A stretch of DNA of 64,000 nucleotides from Cytophaga sp. FL35. GTDB taxonomy: Bacteria > Bacteroidota > Bacteroidia > Flavobacteriales > Flavobacteriaceae. The notes beneath the pieces were generated by a model, which saw only the letters and a program-made list of their open reading frames with translations, ran no database searches and was not told where the DNA came from. The position numbers and the translations under genes are program-made. Position 1 is the stretch's first letter. Each line of letters begins with the position of its first letter. The DNA lies in assembly GCF_014349235.1 (NCBI RefSeq), contig NZ_JACSOH010000001.1, forward strand, positions 62,001 to 126,000, written 5' to 3'. Below, in pieces: positions 53,087 through 62,240 of the stretch.

Positions 53087-54193
53087 TTATATAGCTTCGC
53101 TTTTATTGAAAGACACCATGTTTTGAATGGTCAGCATAAGCCTATCCAATAAGAAACCGATGATTCCTATGACAAACATGGCCACAATGATTTTTGAATT
53201 GGAATCGATGGCCCCATTCTGAAATTCCTCCCAAACGAAAGATCCTAAACCAGGACTCTGGGCCAAAAGTTCAATGGCGATCAACACCATCCAAGCCACG
53301 GAAAGTGTAATTCTCAAACCTGTAAAAATCAATGGTAACGACGATGGTAATATCACCTTGAACACCTTCTGCAAAGGCTTCAATTTTAATACTTTGGCAA
53401 CATTTATATAGTCCTTATCCACCGTGGCGACACCCATGGCCGTATTGACCAAAGTGGCCCACATGGCACAAAGACCTACACTTATAAATGAAATGATAAA
53501 AGCACTATCTGAATTGGAATCTTTGGTCATCGTCTTTACGATCATGAATACCAATAACAACCAAACTACGGGCGATACAGGCTTAAATATCTGTATTAAC
53601 CAATTGAAAGAACTTCTAAGTACGGGACTCAAACCAATAATTATACCGATGGGAACCGCAATGATCAATGCCAATAAAAATCCCGCAAAAACGGTTTTTA
53701 AACTGGTGAAAATTTGGTCCACAAAAGATGGGCGACCTGTATAAGTTATAGGTGCTTTACCTTCCGCTTCACGTTTGGCATTCAGTGCAGCCGTTTTTTC
53801 TGCAAAAGCATCCTTATCGGCGCTGATTACTTTATGATCGGCAATTAATGTTTGCAACGATTGCCACACCTGGCTGGGTGACGGTAAGGTATTGGGTTGA
53901 CAACTGATATCCCCAGATGCGATACAAGCTTTCATGGCTTCCGCTGCCTCAGCACCCTGATCGGCCAGTGCCTTTTCGATTTTATAATCGGCCTCCATAT
54001 TAAAAAGTGCTTTTGAGCCTAGTTGCCAAAGACCAATGAAAAGCAATATGGAAAGCAAAGGAATAACAAACTTTCTAAAGATGCTCTTCACATCAAATTT
54101 AAAGGAGCCCAGTTTTACCTTGCCCGCAACCGATCCCGACGAAAAACTTCCGACCAGGTCATTTACTTTGGTTAATACAATACTTTGTTTCAT
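53087..54193 (-). CDS. nrtB: Nitrate ABC transporter permease (NrtB-like) with periplasmic insertion
   Basis: 368 residues, nearly 100 more than usual. After a cytosolic N-terminus and first helix (VIPLLSILLFIGLWQLG) there is a soluble stretch of about 100 residues containing CIASGDISC, a possible disulphide pair, before the second helix (FAGFLLALIIAVPIGIIIGL). The core binding-protein-dependent permease domain follows with the EAA-like loop and SSLPLIFTGLRITLSVAW. It forms the channel for nitrate. Gap to nrtA 29 bases. Confidence 0.9.
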   Translation of the reverse strand: MKQSIVLTKVNDLVGSFSSGSVAGKVKLGSFKFDVKSIFRKFVIPLLSILLFIGLWQLGSKALFNMEADYKIEKALADQGAEAAEAMKACIASGDISCQPNTLPSPSQVWQSLQTLIADHKVISADKDAFAEKTAALNAKREAEGKAPITYTGRPSFVDQIFTSLKTVFAGFLLALIIAVPIGIIIGLSPVLRSSFNWLIQIFKPVSPVVWLLLVFMIVKTMTKDSNSDSAFIISFISVGLCAMWATLVNTAMGVATVDKDYINVAKVLKLKPLQKVFKVILPSSLPLIFTGLRITLSVAWMVLIAIELLAQSPGLGSFVWEEFQNGAIDSNSKIIVAMFVIGIIGFLLDRLMLTIQNMVSFNKSEAI

Positions 54194-54222
54194 GATGCTT
54201 CTGATTTAAGTAATTGATTATT

Positions 54223-55623
54223 CTACAAAGAGGCGTTGTCTTTGTTACCTATACTAAAACTGTTGATATAGCCCAAAGGATCTTTGGCATCAAAGCTTTT
54301 CCCGTCTATAAATTCATTGGTAGCTGGCTTATAGCCATCGGTATCAGGCACGTCGGCGGCAGGAATGTGCCCTTCCTCCACTAAAATTTCGGCAGCTTTT
54401 TTCCAGATATCGGGTCTGTAAATTTCTTTAATGGTCTCATCATACCACTCGGCCGGTTTCGCATCAGGAATTTGCCCCCACCGTCTCATTTGGGTCAAAA
54501 ACCAAACTCCATCGGAATAAAAAGGATACGTAGCATTGTACTTGTAGAATACATTAAAGTCTGGCATTTCCCTTTTGTCTCCCTTTTCAAACTCGAAAGT
54601 TCCCGTCATAGAATTGGAAAGTACCGCTTCATCAGCCCCTACATATTGAGACATGCTCAATATTTTAACGGCCTCTGCCCTATTCTCAGGTTCGTCTAAC
54701 CACTTACCAGCTCTTATTAAGGCCTTGGTTACGGCAATAGCTGTATTGGGATTTTCCTCAACAAACTTTTTGGTCATCACAAATACCTTCTCAGGATTGT
54801 TCCTCCAGATATCGTAATTGGTAGTGACCGGTACCCCTATTCCTTTGAATACGGCCTGTTGGTTCCAAGGCTCACCTACACAATATCCATAAATAGTACC
54901 CGCTTCAAGAGTTGCCGGCATTTGCGGTGGTGGTGTTACGGATAATAAAACCTCGGCATCGATTTGCCCCTGCACATTATCTTTTGTGTACATGCCCGGA
55001 TGAATACCAGCAGCAGCCAACCAATATCTTATTTCATAATTGTGGGTAGAAACTGGAAAAACCATTCCCATCTTAAAAGGCTTTCCGCTATTCTTATACT
55101 CCGTTATAACAGGCTTTAGAGCATCTGCTTTAATAGGATGTTGCGGTTTACCATCTTCATTTAAGGGAATGTTGGGTTTCATTTTAGACCAAACTTCATT
55201 TGAAACCGTAATGCCATTTCCATTAAGATCCATTGAAAATGGTGTTACCAGTTGGGCCTGACGACCAAAACCTGCACCAGCGGCTATGGGCTGGCCGGCC
55301 AACATGTGCGAACCATCTAACTGCCCATCTATTACTCGGTCCAAAACATTTTTCCAGTTTGATTGCGCTTCTACAGAAACAAATAATCCTTCATCCTCAA
55401 AAAAGCCTTTTTCCTTGGCAATGGCCAAAGGAGCCATATCCGTAAGTTTAATAAAACCAAACGTCAATTGTGGTTTTTCAACATCAAGGGTCTTTGAAAT
55501 AGCACTAGTAGAAGAAACTTCTGCGCTTGCCGTTTCTTTTGATTGTTTCTCTCCTTTTCCGCCACATGCTACTATAAGTAATGCAGACAAAAAGAAAAAA
55601 ACTGTTTGAGTTCTCGATTTCAT
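54223..55623 (-). CDS. nrtA: Nitrate ABC transporter substrate-binding lipoprotein (NrtA/CmpA-like)
   Basis: 466 residues with lipoprotein signal ending LLIVAC (Cys20). The body matches NrtA/CmpA proteins: [20 protein letters not shown], then the binding half [34 protein letters not shown] and [19 protein letters not shown]. It captures nitrate in the periplasm and hands it to the permease. First gene of the nrtABCD-porin operon. A 7-2-7 site with one mismatch and a perfect TAnnTTTG -7 element lie upstream. Confidence 0.93.
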   Translation of the reverse strand: MKSRTQTVFFFLSALLIVACGGKGEKQSKETASAEVSSTSAISKTLDVEKPQLTFGFIKLTDMAPLAIAKEKGFFEDEGLFVSVEAQSNWKNVLDRVIDGQLDGSHMLAGQPIAAGAGFGRQAQLVTPFSMDLNGNGITVSNEVWSKMKPNIPLNEDGKPQHPIKADALKPVITEYKNSGKPFKMGMVFPVSTHNYEIRYWLAAAGIHPGMYTKDNVQGQIDAEVLLSVTPPPQMPATLEAGTIYGYCVGEPWNQQAVFKGIGVPVTTNYDIWRNNPEKVFVMTKKFVEENPNTAIAVTKALIRAGKWLDEPENRAEAVKILSMSQYVGADEAVLSNSMTGTFEFEKGDKREMPDFNVFYKYNATYPFYSDGVWFLTQMRRWGQIPDAKPAEWYDETIKEIYRPDIWKKAAEILVEEGHIPAADVPDTDGYKPATNEFIDGKSFDAKDPLGYINSFSIGNKDNASL

Positions 55624-55663
55624 GTTTTAGAGTTTTAAAAGGTGAACAATTAATTCTATGTAA

Positions 55664-55671
55664 CAAACATA
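55664..55671 (-). promoter_or_regulatory. -7 box of the nrtA operon
   Basis: TATGTTTG on the minus strand, exact TAnnTTTG, 40 bases upstream of nrtA. Its centre lies 22 bases from the centre of the operator at 55682-55697, so that operator occupies the -33 position. Confidence 0.6.
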
Positions 55672-55681
55672 CGTATATTAT

Positions 55682-55697
55682 TAAGTATTAATACGTA
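55682..55697. promoter_or_regulatory. 7-2-7 site upstream of nrtA
   Basis: TAAGTATTAATACGTA, one mismatch from the nirB palindrome. Additional single TACGTAT half-sites occur at 55670-55676 and 55722-55728 in the same gap, so there may be more than one regulator dimer. Confidence 0.65.
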
Positions 55698-55880
55698 GTA
55701 TAAATAAAAATCATTGATTTTATACGTATTTTTACCAGAATGAATATATGCGCAGTAGTAATTTGAGGAATTCAAAATATGCGCCTTAGAAATTTCATGA
55801 ATATGAAAAACGAGAAATCAATTGACATTAAATCTATTGCGAATTTTTAAAGAGAGATGGATTCTTTATTGTAATGCTTA

Positions 55881-56654
55881 CTAAAATGCAGAGAAGAGTA
55901 TTCTTTGGACTTCCTCATTAAAATACAAAGGATGTTTCGCCACTACATCGCCAATTACAATGATACCAGGTCGCTCACAATCAATGGCAGGAAGTTTTGT
56001 AGAAAATGACGATAACGTACCCAAAAAACATTGCTCGTTGCTATTAGTGCCGTTTTGAATTATCGCCGCAGGAGTTGAAGAATCCCTATATCTACTGACT
56101 TCAAGCATTATTTCTGCGGCTTTTCTAATCCCCATCAAAATGACTAAAGTGGCCGTAGAGCGAGCAGCATGTTGCAAATCTTCTGAAAAATTACCATCTC
56201 TTTTTGTGGCAGTCATTACCCAGAAACTGCTGCTCAAACCTCTTGAGGTCATGGGAATTCCCTGACTTGAAGGTACGGCGATGGCACTGCTTACCCCCGG
56301 AACAACCGTCACCGGAATACCAAAAGACTCTACATATTCGATTTCTTCACAGGCCCTGCCGAAAACAAAAGGATCTCCTCCCTTTAAGCGAACAACATGA
56401 CCAAATTCCAAAGCCATTTTTACAATCAACTCATTTATTTGTTCTTGACTGCGACTGTGGGTGCCACATCTTTTCCCTACGTATATCACTTTAGATTTTT
56501 CACCTACGAATTGCAATAGTTCTTCGTCAATAAGAGCGTCATACAAAACTACATCGGCATCTTTCAAAGCTCTCAAACCCCTAATAGTAATAAGGTCTGA
56601 CGCACCTGGGCCAGCACCTACCAATGTTACCTTTGGTTCAAATGTAGATTTCAT
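55881..56654 (-). CDS. cobA: Uroporphyrinogen-III C-methyltransferase (siroheme synthesis)
   Basis: I choose the ATG at 56654 (MKSTFEPKVTLVGAGPGASD); an ATG at 56726 would add 24 atypical residues. The 257-residue product has the SUMT motifs VTLVGAGPGASDLITIRGL, YVGKRCGTHS and RLKGGDPFVFGR. It methylates uroporphyrinogen III with SAM to precorrin-2, leading to siroheme, the cofactor of the NirB enzyme encoded divergently. Stand-alone CobA type without the CysG dehydrogenase/chelatase domain, so those steps must be encoded elsewhere. Confidence 0.93.
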   Translation of the reverse strand: MKSTFEPKVTLVGAGPGASDLITIRGLRALKDADVVLYDALIDEELLQFVGEKSKVIYVGKRCGTHSRSQEQINELIVKMALEFGHVVRLKGGDPFVFGRACEEIEYVESFGIPVTVVPGVSSAIAVPSSQGIPMTSRGLSSSFWVMTATKRDGNFSEDLQHAARSTATLVILMGIRKAAEIMLEVSRYRDSSTPAAIIQNGTNSNEQCFLGTLSSFSTKLPAIDCERPGIIVIGDVVAKHPLYFNEEVQRILFSAF

Positions 56655-56732
56655 AATACTTAATTTATTTAGGTAGGATTGACAATTCCTCAACAAAACT
56701 ACGTAATTATTTTCATAAAAACACACTTAAAA

Positions 56733-56748
56733 TACGTATTAATACGTA
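56733..56748. promoter_or_regulatory. Perfect 7-2-7 palindrome between cobA and nirB
   Basis: TACGTATTAATACGTA, a perfect 16-bp palindrome ending 31 bases before the nirB start. A TAGTTTAA element (56760-56767) at the same distance (centre 23 bases away) as the -7 box of nrtA is a weak -7 candidate. A further TACGTA is at 56700-56705 on the cobA side. Confidence 0.75.
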
Positions 56749-56779
56749 ATATTGCTAAGTAGTTTAAAATCGAAGCGAA

Positions 56780-59296
56780 ATGAAAACAATAATTGTTGTC
56801 GGTAACGGCATGGTAGGCTATAAGTTCTGTGAGAAATTCGTATCCCATGAAAAAAGCAAAAACTTCCAACTTGTTGTTTTTGGCGAAGAACCAAGACCAG
56901 CTTATGACCGCGTACATTTAAGTGAATATTTTGAAAGCCAAGATGCCAAAGCGCTTGAGATGGCCCCGAAAGAATGGTATTTAGAAAATAAAATAGAATT
57001 GGTGACTTCTGAACGCGTGCTCGATATCAATCGCGATTCAAAAACTATTTCCACATCTAAAGACCGCATCTTCAGTTATGACTACTTGGTTCTTGCTACG
57101 GGTTCATCCCCTTTCGTACCTCCAATAAAAGGAGTAGAAAAAAAGGGGGTTTTTGTCTATAGAACCATAGAAGATTTAGAAGGAATGTTGGCGTATGCCG
57201 CCGACCTTAAAAAGACAAAACCCAATGCAAAGGCCGCTGTTTTGGGCGGTGGCCTCCTAGGACTCGAAGCCGGTAAGGCAGTGTTGGATATGGGCTTAGA
57301 ACCCCATATTGTAGAGTTCGCCCCAAAACTAATGCCCAGACAATTAGATTCTAGAAGTAGTAAGGTACTACAATTAAAGTTGGAGTCCATCGGGTTGAAC
57401 ATTCATTTAAGTAAGGCCACCAATCAAATTTTAGGAAATGGCTCGATCGAGGGTATGGAGTTTGGTGAAGACGACCTGCTTGATGTCGATATGCTCATCA
57501 TTTCTGCAGGTATTAGACCTAGGGATGAACTTGCAAAAACCTGCGGTCTAGAAATCGGTGTGCGTGGCGGAATCGTCGTTAACAATAAAATGCAAACCGC
57601 TGATGAACATATCTATGCCATTGGCGAGGTAGCATTATTGAATCAAATGATTTACGGACTGGTGGCTCCTGGCTATGACATGGCCGATGTGGCCGTCAAA
57701 CAGATTTTAGGCGAAACTGAACCCGATATGCCTACAGACATAGATATGTCCACCAAACTAAAGTTAATTGGTGTTGATGTGGCCAGTTTTGGAGAACCCT
57801 TTATGCCTGCTTCCAAAGGCCATTCCATTATTTACGAAGACAAAACCAAATTTCTCTACAAACGTATTAACGTTAGCCACGACCGTAAAAAGCTTTTAGG
57901 TGGTATTTTGGTGGGAGATGCTTCCGATTACAATATGCTACACCAAGTATATCTGAACGGTATGCCAATTCCCGAAGAACCTGCTCAATTGATTTTACCT
58001 AGTTCCGATGGTGCCGCTTCCTTTGGCAATGTCATGGATTTACCGGACGAAGCACAAGTCTGTTCCTGTGAAAGCGTCACAAAGGGACAAATTTGTGGGG
58101 TTATAGAAAACGGGGAAGCCAAAGACTTGGCCGATGTGGTCTCCTGTACCAAAGCAGGGACCGGTTGTGGTGGCTGCAAACCCATGGTAAAGGATATTAC
58201 CGAAGCTACTTTGAAGTCGCTGGGCATAGAAGTGAAAGACTCCATCTGTGAACACTTTGATTACAACCGACAAGATTTGTACAAAATCATTCAGGTAAAA
58301 GGCTATACTACTTTTAATGAGGTACTAGACAATCACGGTAACGGTGGTCATGGTTGTGAACTGTGCAAACCCGTAGTAGCCTCCTTAATGGCAAGTATTC
58401 ATGCGGATACGGCCAATAAGGAATATGCCATTCAAGATTCAAACGATCGGTTTTTGGCCAATATTCAGCGTAATGGTACTTATTCGGTAGTTCCTAGGGT
58501 GCCAGGGGGAGAAATTACCCCCGATAAATTGATTGCCCTTGGTGAAATCGCCAAAAAATATGACCTGTACACCAAAATTACCGGTGGGGTACGTGTCGAT
58601 TTGTTCGGAGCAACCTTAAGACAGTTGCCTCTTATCTGGAAGGATTTGATCGCTCACGGATTTGAAAGTGGCCATGCCTATGGTAAATCCTTACGTACGG
58701 TAAAAACCTGTGTAGGTTCCACTTGGTGTCGCTATGGTATGGATGAAAGTGTAAGCTTCGGCATTGAATTGGAAAACCGGTACAGAGGTATTCGAGCGCC
58801 GCATAAAATCAAGGGTGGGGTTTCGGGATGTATCCGGGAATGTGCAGAAGCCCGTGGTAAAGATTTCGGACTTATTGCCGTTGAAGGAGGATGGAACCTT
58901 TACGTAGGTGGTAACGGAGGGGCAAATCCCCGACATGCCGAACTCTTTGCGGAACAAATAGATAATGAAACCGTCATTAAATATTTAGACCGCTACTTAA
59001 TGCTCTACATGCGTACGGCCAAGCCTTTACAGCGTACAGCGGCCTGGCAAGAACGTTTGGAAGGGGGAATTGAATATTTGAAGGAAGTAGTTATTGAGGA
59101 CAAATTAGGCATCGCCAAAGATTTGGAAGAAGAAATGCAAACCTTGGTCAACAAATTTGAATGTGAGTGGACCCAAGCGGTCAACAACCCTGAAATGATG
59201 AAACGCTTCAACCACTTTGTGAACAGCAAAGAAGAAGATGATAACTTGGTTTTTGTTCCCATGAGGGAGCAAAAAATGCCTGAACCTTGGAAATAA
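56780..59296 (+). CDS. nirB: NAD(P)H-dependent nitrite reductase large subunit
   Basis: 838 residues, normal NirB length. FAD/NAD domain at 1-400 (IIVVGNGMVGYKFCEKF, AAVLGGGLLGLEAGKAVLD), first BFD [2Fe-2S] domain at about 426-475 (CSCESVTKG...GCGGCKP), a second partial BFD-like segment ending GHGCELCKP near 525, then the siroheme/[4Fe-4S] domain with Cys644, Cys650, Cys684 and Cys688 (CVGSTWC and GCIREC). It reduces nitrite to ammonium with NAD(P)H in the cytosol. Its gene has a perfect palindrome upstream and is followed by nirD. Confidence 0.96.
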   Translation: MKTIIVVGNGMVGYKFCEKFVSHEKSKNFQLVVFGEEPRPAYDRVHLSEYFESQDAKALEMAPKEWYLENKIELVTSERVLDINRDSKTISTSKDRIFSYDYLVLATGSSPFVPPIKGVEKKGVFVYRTIEDLEGMLAYAADLKKTKPNAKAAVLGGGLLGLEAGKAVLDMGLEPHIVEFAPKLMPRQLDSRSSKVLQLKLESIGLNIHLSKATNQILGNGSIEGMEFGEDDLLDVDMLIISAGIRPRDELAKTCGLEIGVRGGIVVNNKMQTADEHIYAIGEVALLNQMIYGLVAPGYDMADVAVKQILGETEPDMPTDIDMSTKLKLIGVDVASFGEPFMPASKGHSIIYEDKTKFLYKRINVSHDRKKLLGGILVGDASDYNMLHQVYLNGMPIPEEPAQLILPSSDGAASFGNVMDLPDEAQVCSCESVTKGQICGVIENGEAKDLADVVSCTKAGTGCGGCKPMVKDITEATLKSLGIEVKDSICEHFDYNRQDLYKIIQVKGYTTFNEVLDNHGNGGHGCELCKPVVASLMASIHADTANKEYAIQDSNDRFLANIQRNGTYSVVPRVPGGEITPDKLIALGEIAKKYDLYTKITGGVRVDLFGATLRQLPLIWKDLIAHGFESGHAYGKSLRTVKTCVGSTWCRYGMDESVSFGIELENRYRGIRAPHKIKGGVSGCIRECAEARGKDFGLIAVEGGWNLYVGGNGGANPRHAELFAEQIDNETVIKYLDRYLMLYMRTAKPLQRTAAWQERLEGGIEYLKEVVIEDKLGIAKDLEEEMQTLVNKFECEWTQAVNNPEMMKRFNHFVNSKEEDDNLVFVPMREQKMPEPWK

Positions 59297-59307
59297 TCAA
59301 TTCAAAC

Positions 59308-59694
59308 ATGCTAGAGATGATTGCAACAACCAAAAAATACGAAACTGTTAAAGCAAACGAAGTGACCGTATGGTTCAAAGCGGCTTCGGTAAATGAATTT
59401 CCCAAAGATGGAGGTGCCTGTGTAAAGTATAAAGACCTGCAGATTGCCGTTTTTAACTTTACGCGACTGAATAAGTGGTATGCCACCCAAAACCTATCTC
59501 CAGAAAAACAGGAAATGGTTCTTAGCAGGGGGATGATTGGTGACCATAAGGGAATTCCCATGGTAGCCTGCCCCTTGCACAAACGTATTTTTTCGCTTGA
59601 GGACGGCCGTAACCTCAACGGTGATTTAGAACCAATAGCCACCTACCCTGTTAAGATACTTGATGGATATGTTCACATAGGCTTTTCCCATTAA
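59308..59694 (+). CDS. nirD: Nitrite reductase small subunit, Rieske-like
   Basis: The ATG at 59308 gives 128 residues and starts 11 bases after the nirB stop; a TTG inside nirB is a less likely start. The Rieske-like fold is visible (TVWFKAASVNEFPKDGG, GIPMVACPLHKRIFSLEDGR), but only one Cys-x-x-His box is present, as usual for NirD, so it does not bind a [2Fe-2S] cluster. It stabilises or supports NirB. Co-transcribed with nirB. Confidence 0.93.
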   Translation: MLEMIATTKKYETVKANEVTVWFKAASVNEFPKDGGACVKYKDLQIAVFNFTRLNKWYATQNLSPEKQEMVLSRGMIGDHKGIPMVACPLHKRIFSLEDGRNLNGDLEPIATYPVKILDGYVHIGFSH

Positions 59695-59778
59695 TTAACA
59701 TAAAACTGCAAGCAAATGGATTTAGGTATTCTAAGGAATAGAAGCGGAAATTACTATCTTTCCTAAAAATTACATTGT

Positions 59779-60369
59779 ATGCCTACCTCCGAGAAATTAG
59801 CGGAAGCCTTTAAGAAGTTTGACGAAGCCAATAGCAAAGACCCAAATACCGAGGAGTATCAGGGAAAAAAATATCCTAAGGAAGTGTTGTACGCACAGAG
59901 GATGACGCAAAAACTGGACGATTTTGATTCCAATGCCTCCGATGCCCTTAGACTTACGGCACGTTGCCAGCATATTCGCCGGTGGGAAATACCGCGTGAT
60001 AGCTATGAGATGAACCGTGTAGGCTATTTAAAATGGCGACAAGATTTAAAGAAATTCCATGCGAAAGTGGCGGCTGAAATTTTGGAACAAGTAGGATACG
60101 ACCAAGCGACCATTGACAAAGTCGCCTTTCTTTTAGAAAAAAAGCAACTCAAAAAAAATGAGGAGACCCAAACATTGGAAGATGTCATCTGCCTTGTTTT
60201 TTTAGAATATTATTTTGAAGACTTCAGTGAGGAACATCCGGAAGAAAAAATAATCGATATTCTCCAGAAAACATGGAGAAAAATGTCTCCTAAGGGGCAT
60301 GAAGCTGCTTTAAAACTGCCTTTATCCCCTACCTCCCTTGAGCTAATTAAAAAAGCGCTGGAGGCATAA
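59779..60369 (+). CDS. DUF4202 protein, nitrite-reductase associated
   Basis: 196 residues matching what I know as DUF4202: KFDEANSKDPNTEEYQGKKY at the start, YAQRMTQKLDDFDSNASDAL, RLTARCQHIRRWEIPRDSY and KWRQDLKKFHAKVAAEIL. The conserved His residues in an all-helical frame suggest an HD-like metal-dependent hydrolase, but a proper HD pair is not certain. It lies 84 bases after nirD on the same strand and before the sensor kinase gene, so a link to nitrite assimilation or its control is likely. Biochemical role unknown. Confidence 0.8.
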   Translation: MPTSEKLAEAFKKFDEANSKDPNTEEYQGKKYPKEVLYAQRMTQKLDDFDSNASDALRLTARCQHIRRWEIPRDSYEMNRVGYLKWRQDLKKFHAKVAAEILEQVGYDQATIDKVAFLLEKKQLKKNEETQTLEDVICLVFLEYYFEDFSEEHPEEKIIDILQKTWRKMSPKGHEAALKLPLSPTSLELIKKALEA

Positions 60370-60464
60370 ATACGGTCTAAAACAGTTGGTTTATAGAAAA
60401 GAGTCCAAAATATAGACAGTCTTTAGATAATGCAACCTTTCTACGCATTCGCAAATGGTATTTA

Positions 60465-62240
60465 TTGGCATTTGCAGGCATTGCTTTGACCATCATCATT
60501 GCACAAATCTTAATACAATCTCACCTTAATTCGCAATTAAGTGACTCAAGAATTATAAATGTTGCCGGTTTTCAAAGGGCCTACAGTCAGAAATTGACCA
60601 AGGAAGTATTACTGATCAAGGATTTGTTCCCAGAAAAGAATATTGACCACGTAGTTCAGAAAATGAACGAGACCCTGGAAACTTGGAAAAGTAGACATGT
60701 TGGACTTCAAATGGGCAGTAAGGAATTAACATTGCCAAAGGAGACCAATGAAGAAGTGTTGCAATTGTTCACTCAAGTAGAGCCCCACCATACCGCAATG
60801 GTAACGGCAGCAGAAAAAATAGTTGAACTGCACCTACAAAAAAAACTATCAACCGATCAATTGGCTGGGCTAACTACTACCATTCTTAATAATGAGGACG
60901 GGTTTCTTCAAATAATGGACCACATAGTAAACGAGTATGACAATAGAAGCAAAGAAAAACTTGAAAGTTTAAAACGAAAAGAGTACCTGCTATTAATAAT
61001 TTCAATTCTCATTCTCCTATTGGAGATTATTTTGATTTTTAGACCGCTATCCCTACAAATTAGAAAAACCATTTTCAAGTTGATGGAAAGCAGGCTACAG
61101 TCAGAAAATCAGGCCAAAGAAACAGAACGGTTATTTTTGGAAAAGGAAAAATCATTAAAAGACCTTCAAGAACTCAACTTTGTAATTGACAATGCAGCGC
61201 TTTTTGCAAGTGCCCGCCAAGACGGAAGTATTGTCTTTATGAGCAAAAAATTTCTTCAGCTATTGGGCTTGGAGGCATCGGATTTAAAGCGGCCCTTGTC
61301 TGAGGTGCTAACTACAGAGGAGGGACAACAACAATATTTGAAGGAAATTTTAAAAAACAACAGAAAAAACTTCATTAGAACGGAGGAAATCAAAATCACT
61401 ACGGAAAAAGAGGATGAATATTGGCTGGATGTTTCCATTGTTCCCATGCACCAATCCAGCCAGCAGCAAAGTGTACTTATTCTTTGCTCAGATATTACAG
61501 AACGTAAAGAAAATGCCTTGAAGGTAGAGCAGCTTACCCAACAGAATTTTGAAGAAAGAATGCAACAAAAAAAGCTGCAGGCAAGTCAAATAGTTGAAGG
61601 CCAGGAAGAAGAACGCAAGCGCATTGCAAAAGACATTCATGATGGCATAGGCCAAATGCTTACAGCTTTGAAGTTCAATATAGAATCCATTGATACAAGC
61701 GATCAAACAAAAACAAAGGAAAAAATTGAATACCTCAAAACTCTCACTGCCGATCTTATTAAAGGGGTACGTACCGCCACATTTAATTTAACACCTCCAG
61801 AACTTAGTGACCATGGTATTTTTCCGGCTTTGCATAAAATGACCAATGAGCTATCCAAGTTAACCGGTAAAAATATCCTGTTCGAAAATAAAACAGAAGA
61901 TTACATCCGTTTTGATTCCTTGGCGGAAACCAATATTTATAGGGTTACCCAAGAAGCGGTAAACAATGCCATAAAGTATGCCGAGGCCAATTACATTTTG
62001 ATAACAATTGATTATAAAAATCAAATTTTAAGTGTGGTCATAGATGATGATGGTAAGGGTTTTAATACTGATATCATGAAAAGCCTACCCACCAATCAAA
62101 GTGATGGTGGAATGGGTCTCTTTTTTATGAAAGAACGAATTAGCTATATTAACGGTAGATTATTCATTCATTCTGAACCAGGGAAAGGAACACGGGTAAC
62201 CATAAATTACAAAACAGAACAGAAAGAATTAGTGGTATGA
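60465..62240 (+). CDS. NarX-like sensor histidine kinase (PilJ-N input, PAS, HisKA_3)
   Basis: 591 residues from a TTG. Membrane helix at about 1-15, periplasmic PilJ/NarX-type sensor with NVAGFQRAYSQKLTKEVLLI, second helix near 172-190, a PAS domain (about 235-340), HisKA_3 with His392 in RIAKDIHDGIGQMLTALK, and an HATPase domain (VTQEAVNNAIKYAEAN, DDDGKGF, GGMGLFFMKERI). The PilJ-N domain is the type that binds nitrate/nitrite in NarX. No ATG or GTG is in frame: coding-like codons continue upstream to 60381 (through LRIRKWYLLA before the helix), so the true start may be further up. The likely partner is the regulator at 49247. Confidence 0.85.
   Translation: MAFAGIALTIIIAQILIQSHLNSQLSDSRIINVAGFQRAYSQKLTKEVLLIKDLFPEKNIDHVVQKMNETLETWKSRHVGLQMGSKELTLPKETNEEVLQLFTQVEPHHTAMVTAAEKIVELHLQKKLSTDQLAGLTTTILNNEDGFLQIMDHIVNEYDNRSKEKLESLKRKEYLLLIISILILLLEIILIFRPLSLQIRKTIFKLMESRLQSENQAKETERLFLEKEKSLKDLQELNFVIDNAALFASARQDGSIVFMSKKFLQLLGLEASDLKRPLSEVLTTEEGQQQYLKEILKNNRKNFIRTEEIKITTEKEDEYWLDVSIVPMHQSSQQQSVLILCSDITERKENALKVEQLTQQNFEERMQQKKLQASQIVEGQEEERKRIAKDIHDGIGQMLTALKFNIESIDTSDQTKTKEKIEYLKTLTADLIKGVRTATFNLTPPELSDHGIFPALHKMTNELSKLTGKNILFENKTEDYIRFDSLAETNIYRVTQEAVNNAIKYAEANYILITIDYKNQILSVVIDDDGKGFNTDIMKSLPTNQSDGGMGLFFMKERISYINGRLFIHSEPGKGTRVTINYKTEQKELVV

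Noticed and set aside
55745-55785. Direct repeat ATATGCGC (55745-55752 and 55778-55785) between nrtA and cobA
   Set aside because: Only 8 bases long, 33 bases apart, no relation to the promoter elements; probably chance.
56474-56480. TACGTA words inside coding sequence (for example in cobA, near 1548, 45223 and 50384)
   Set aside because: Single half-sites without the inverted partner at 7-2-7 spacing; a six-base word is expected many times in 64 kb by chance.
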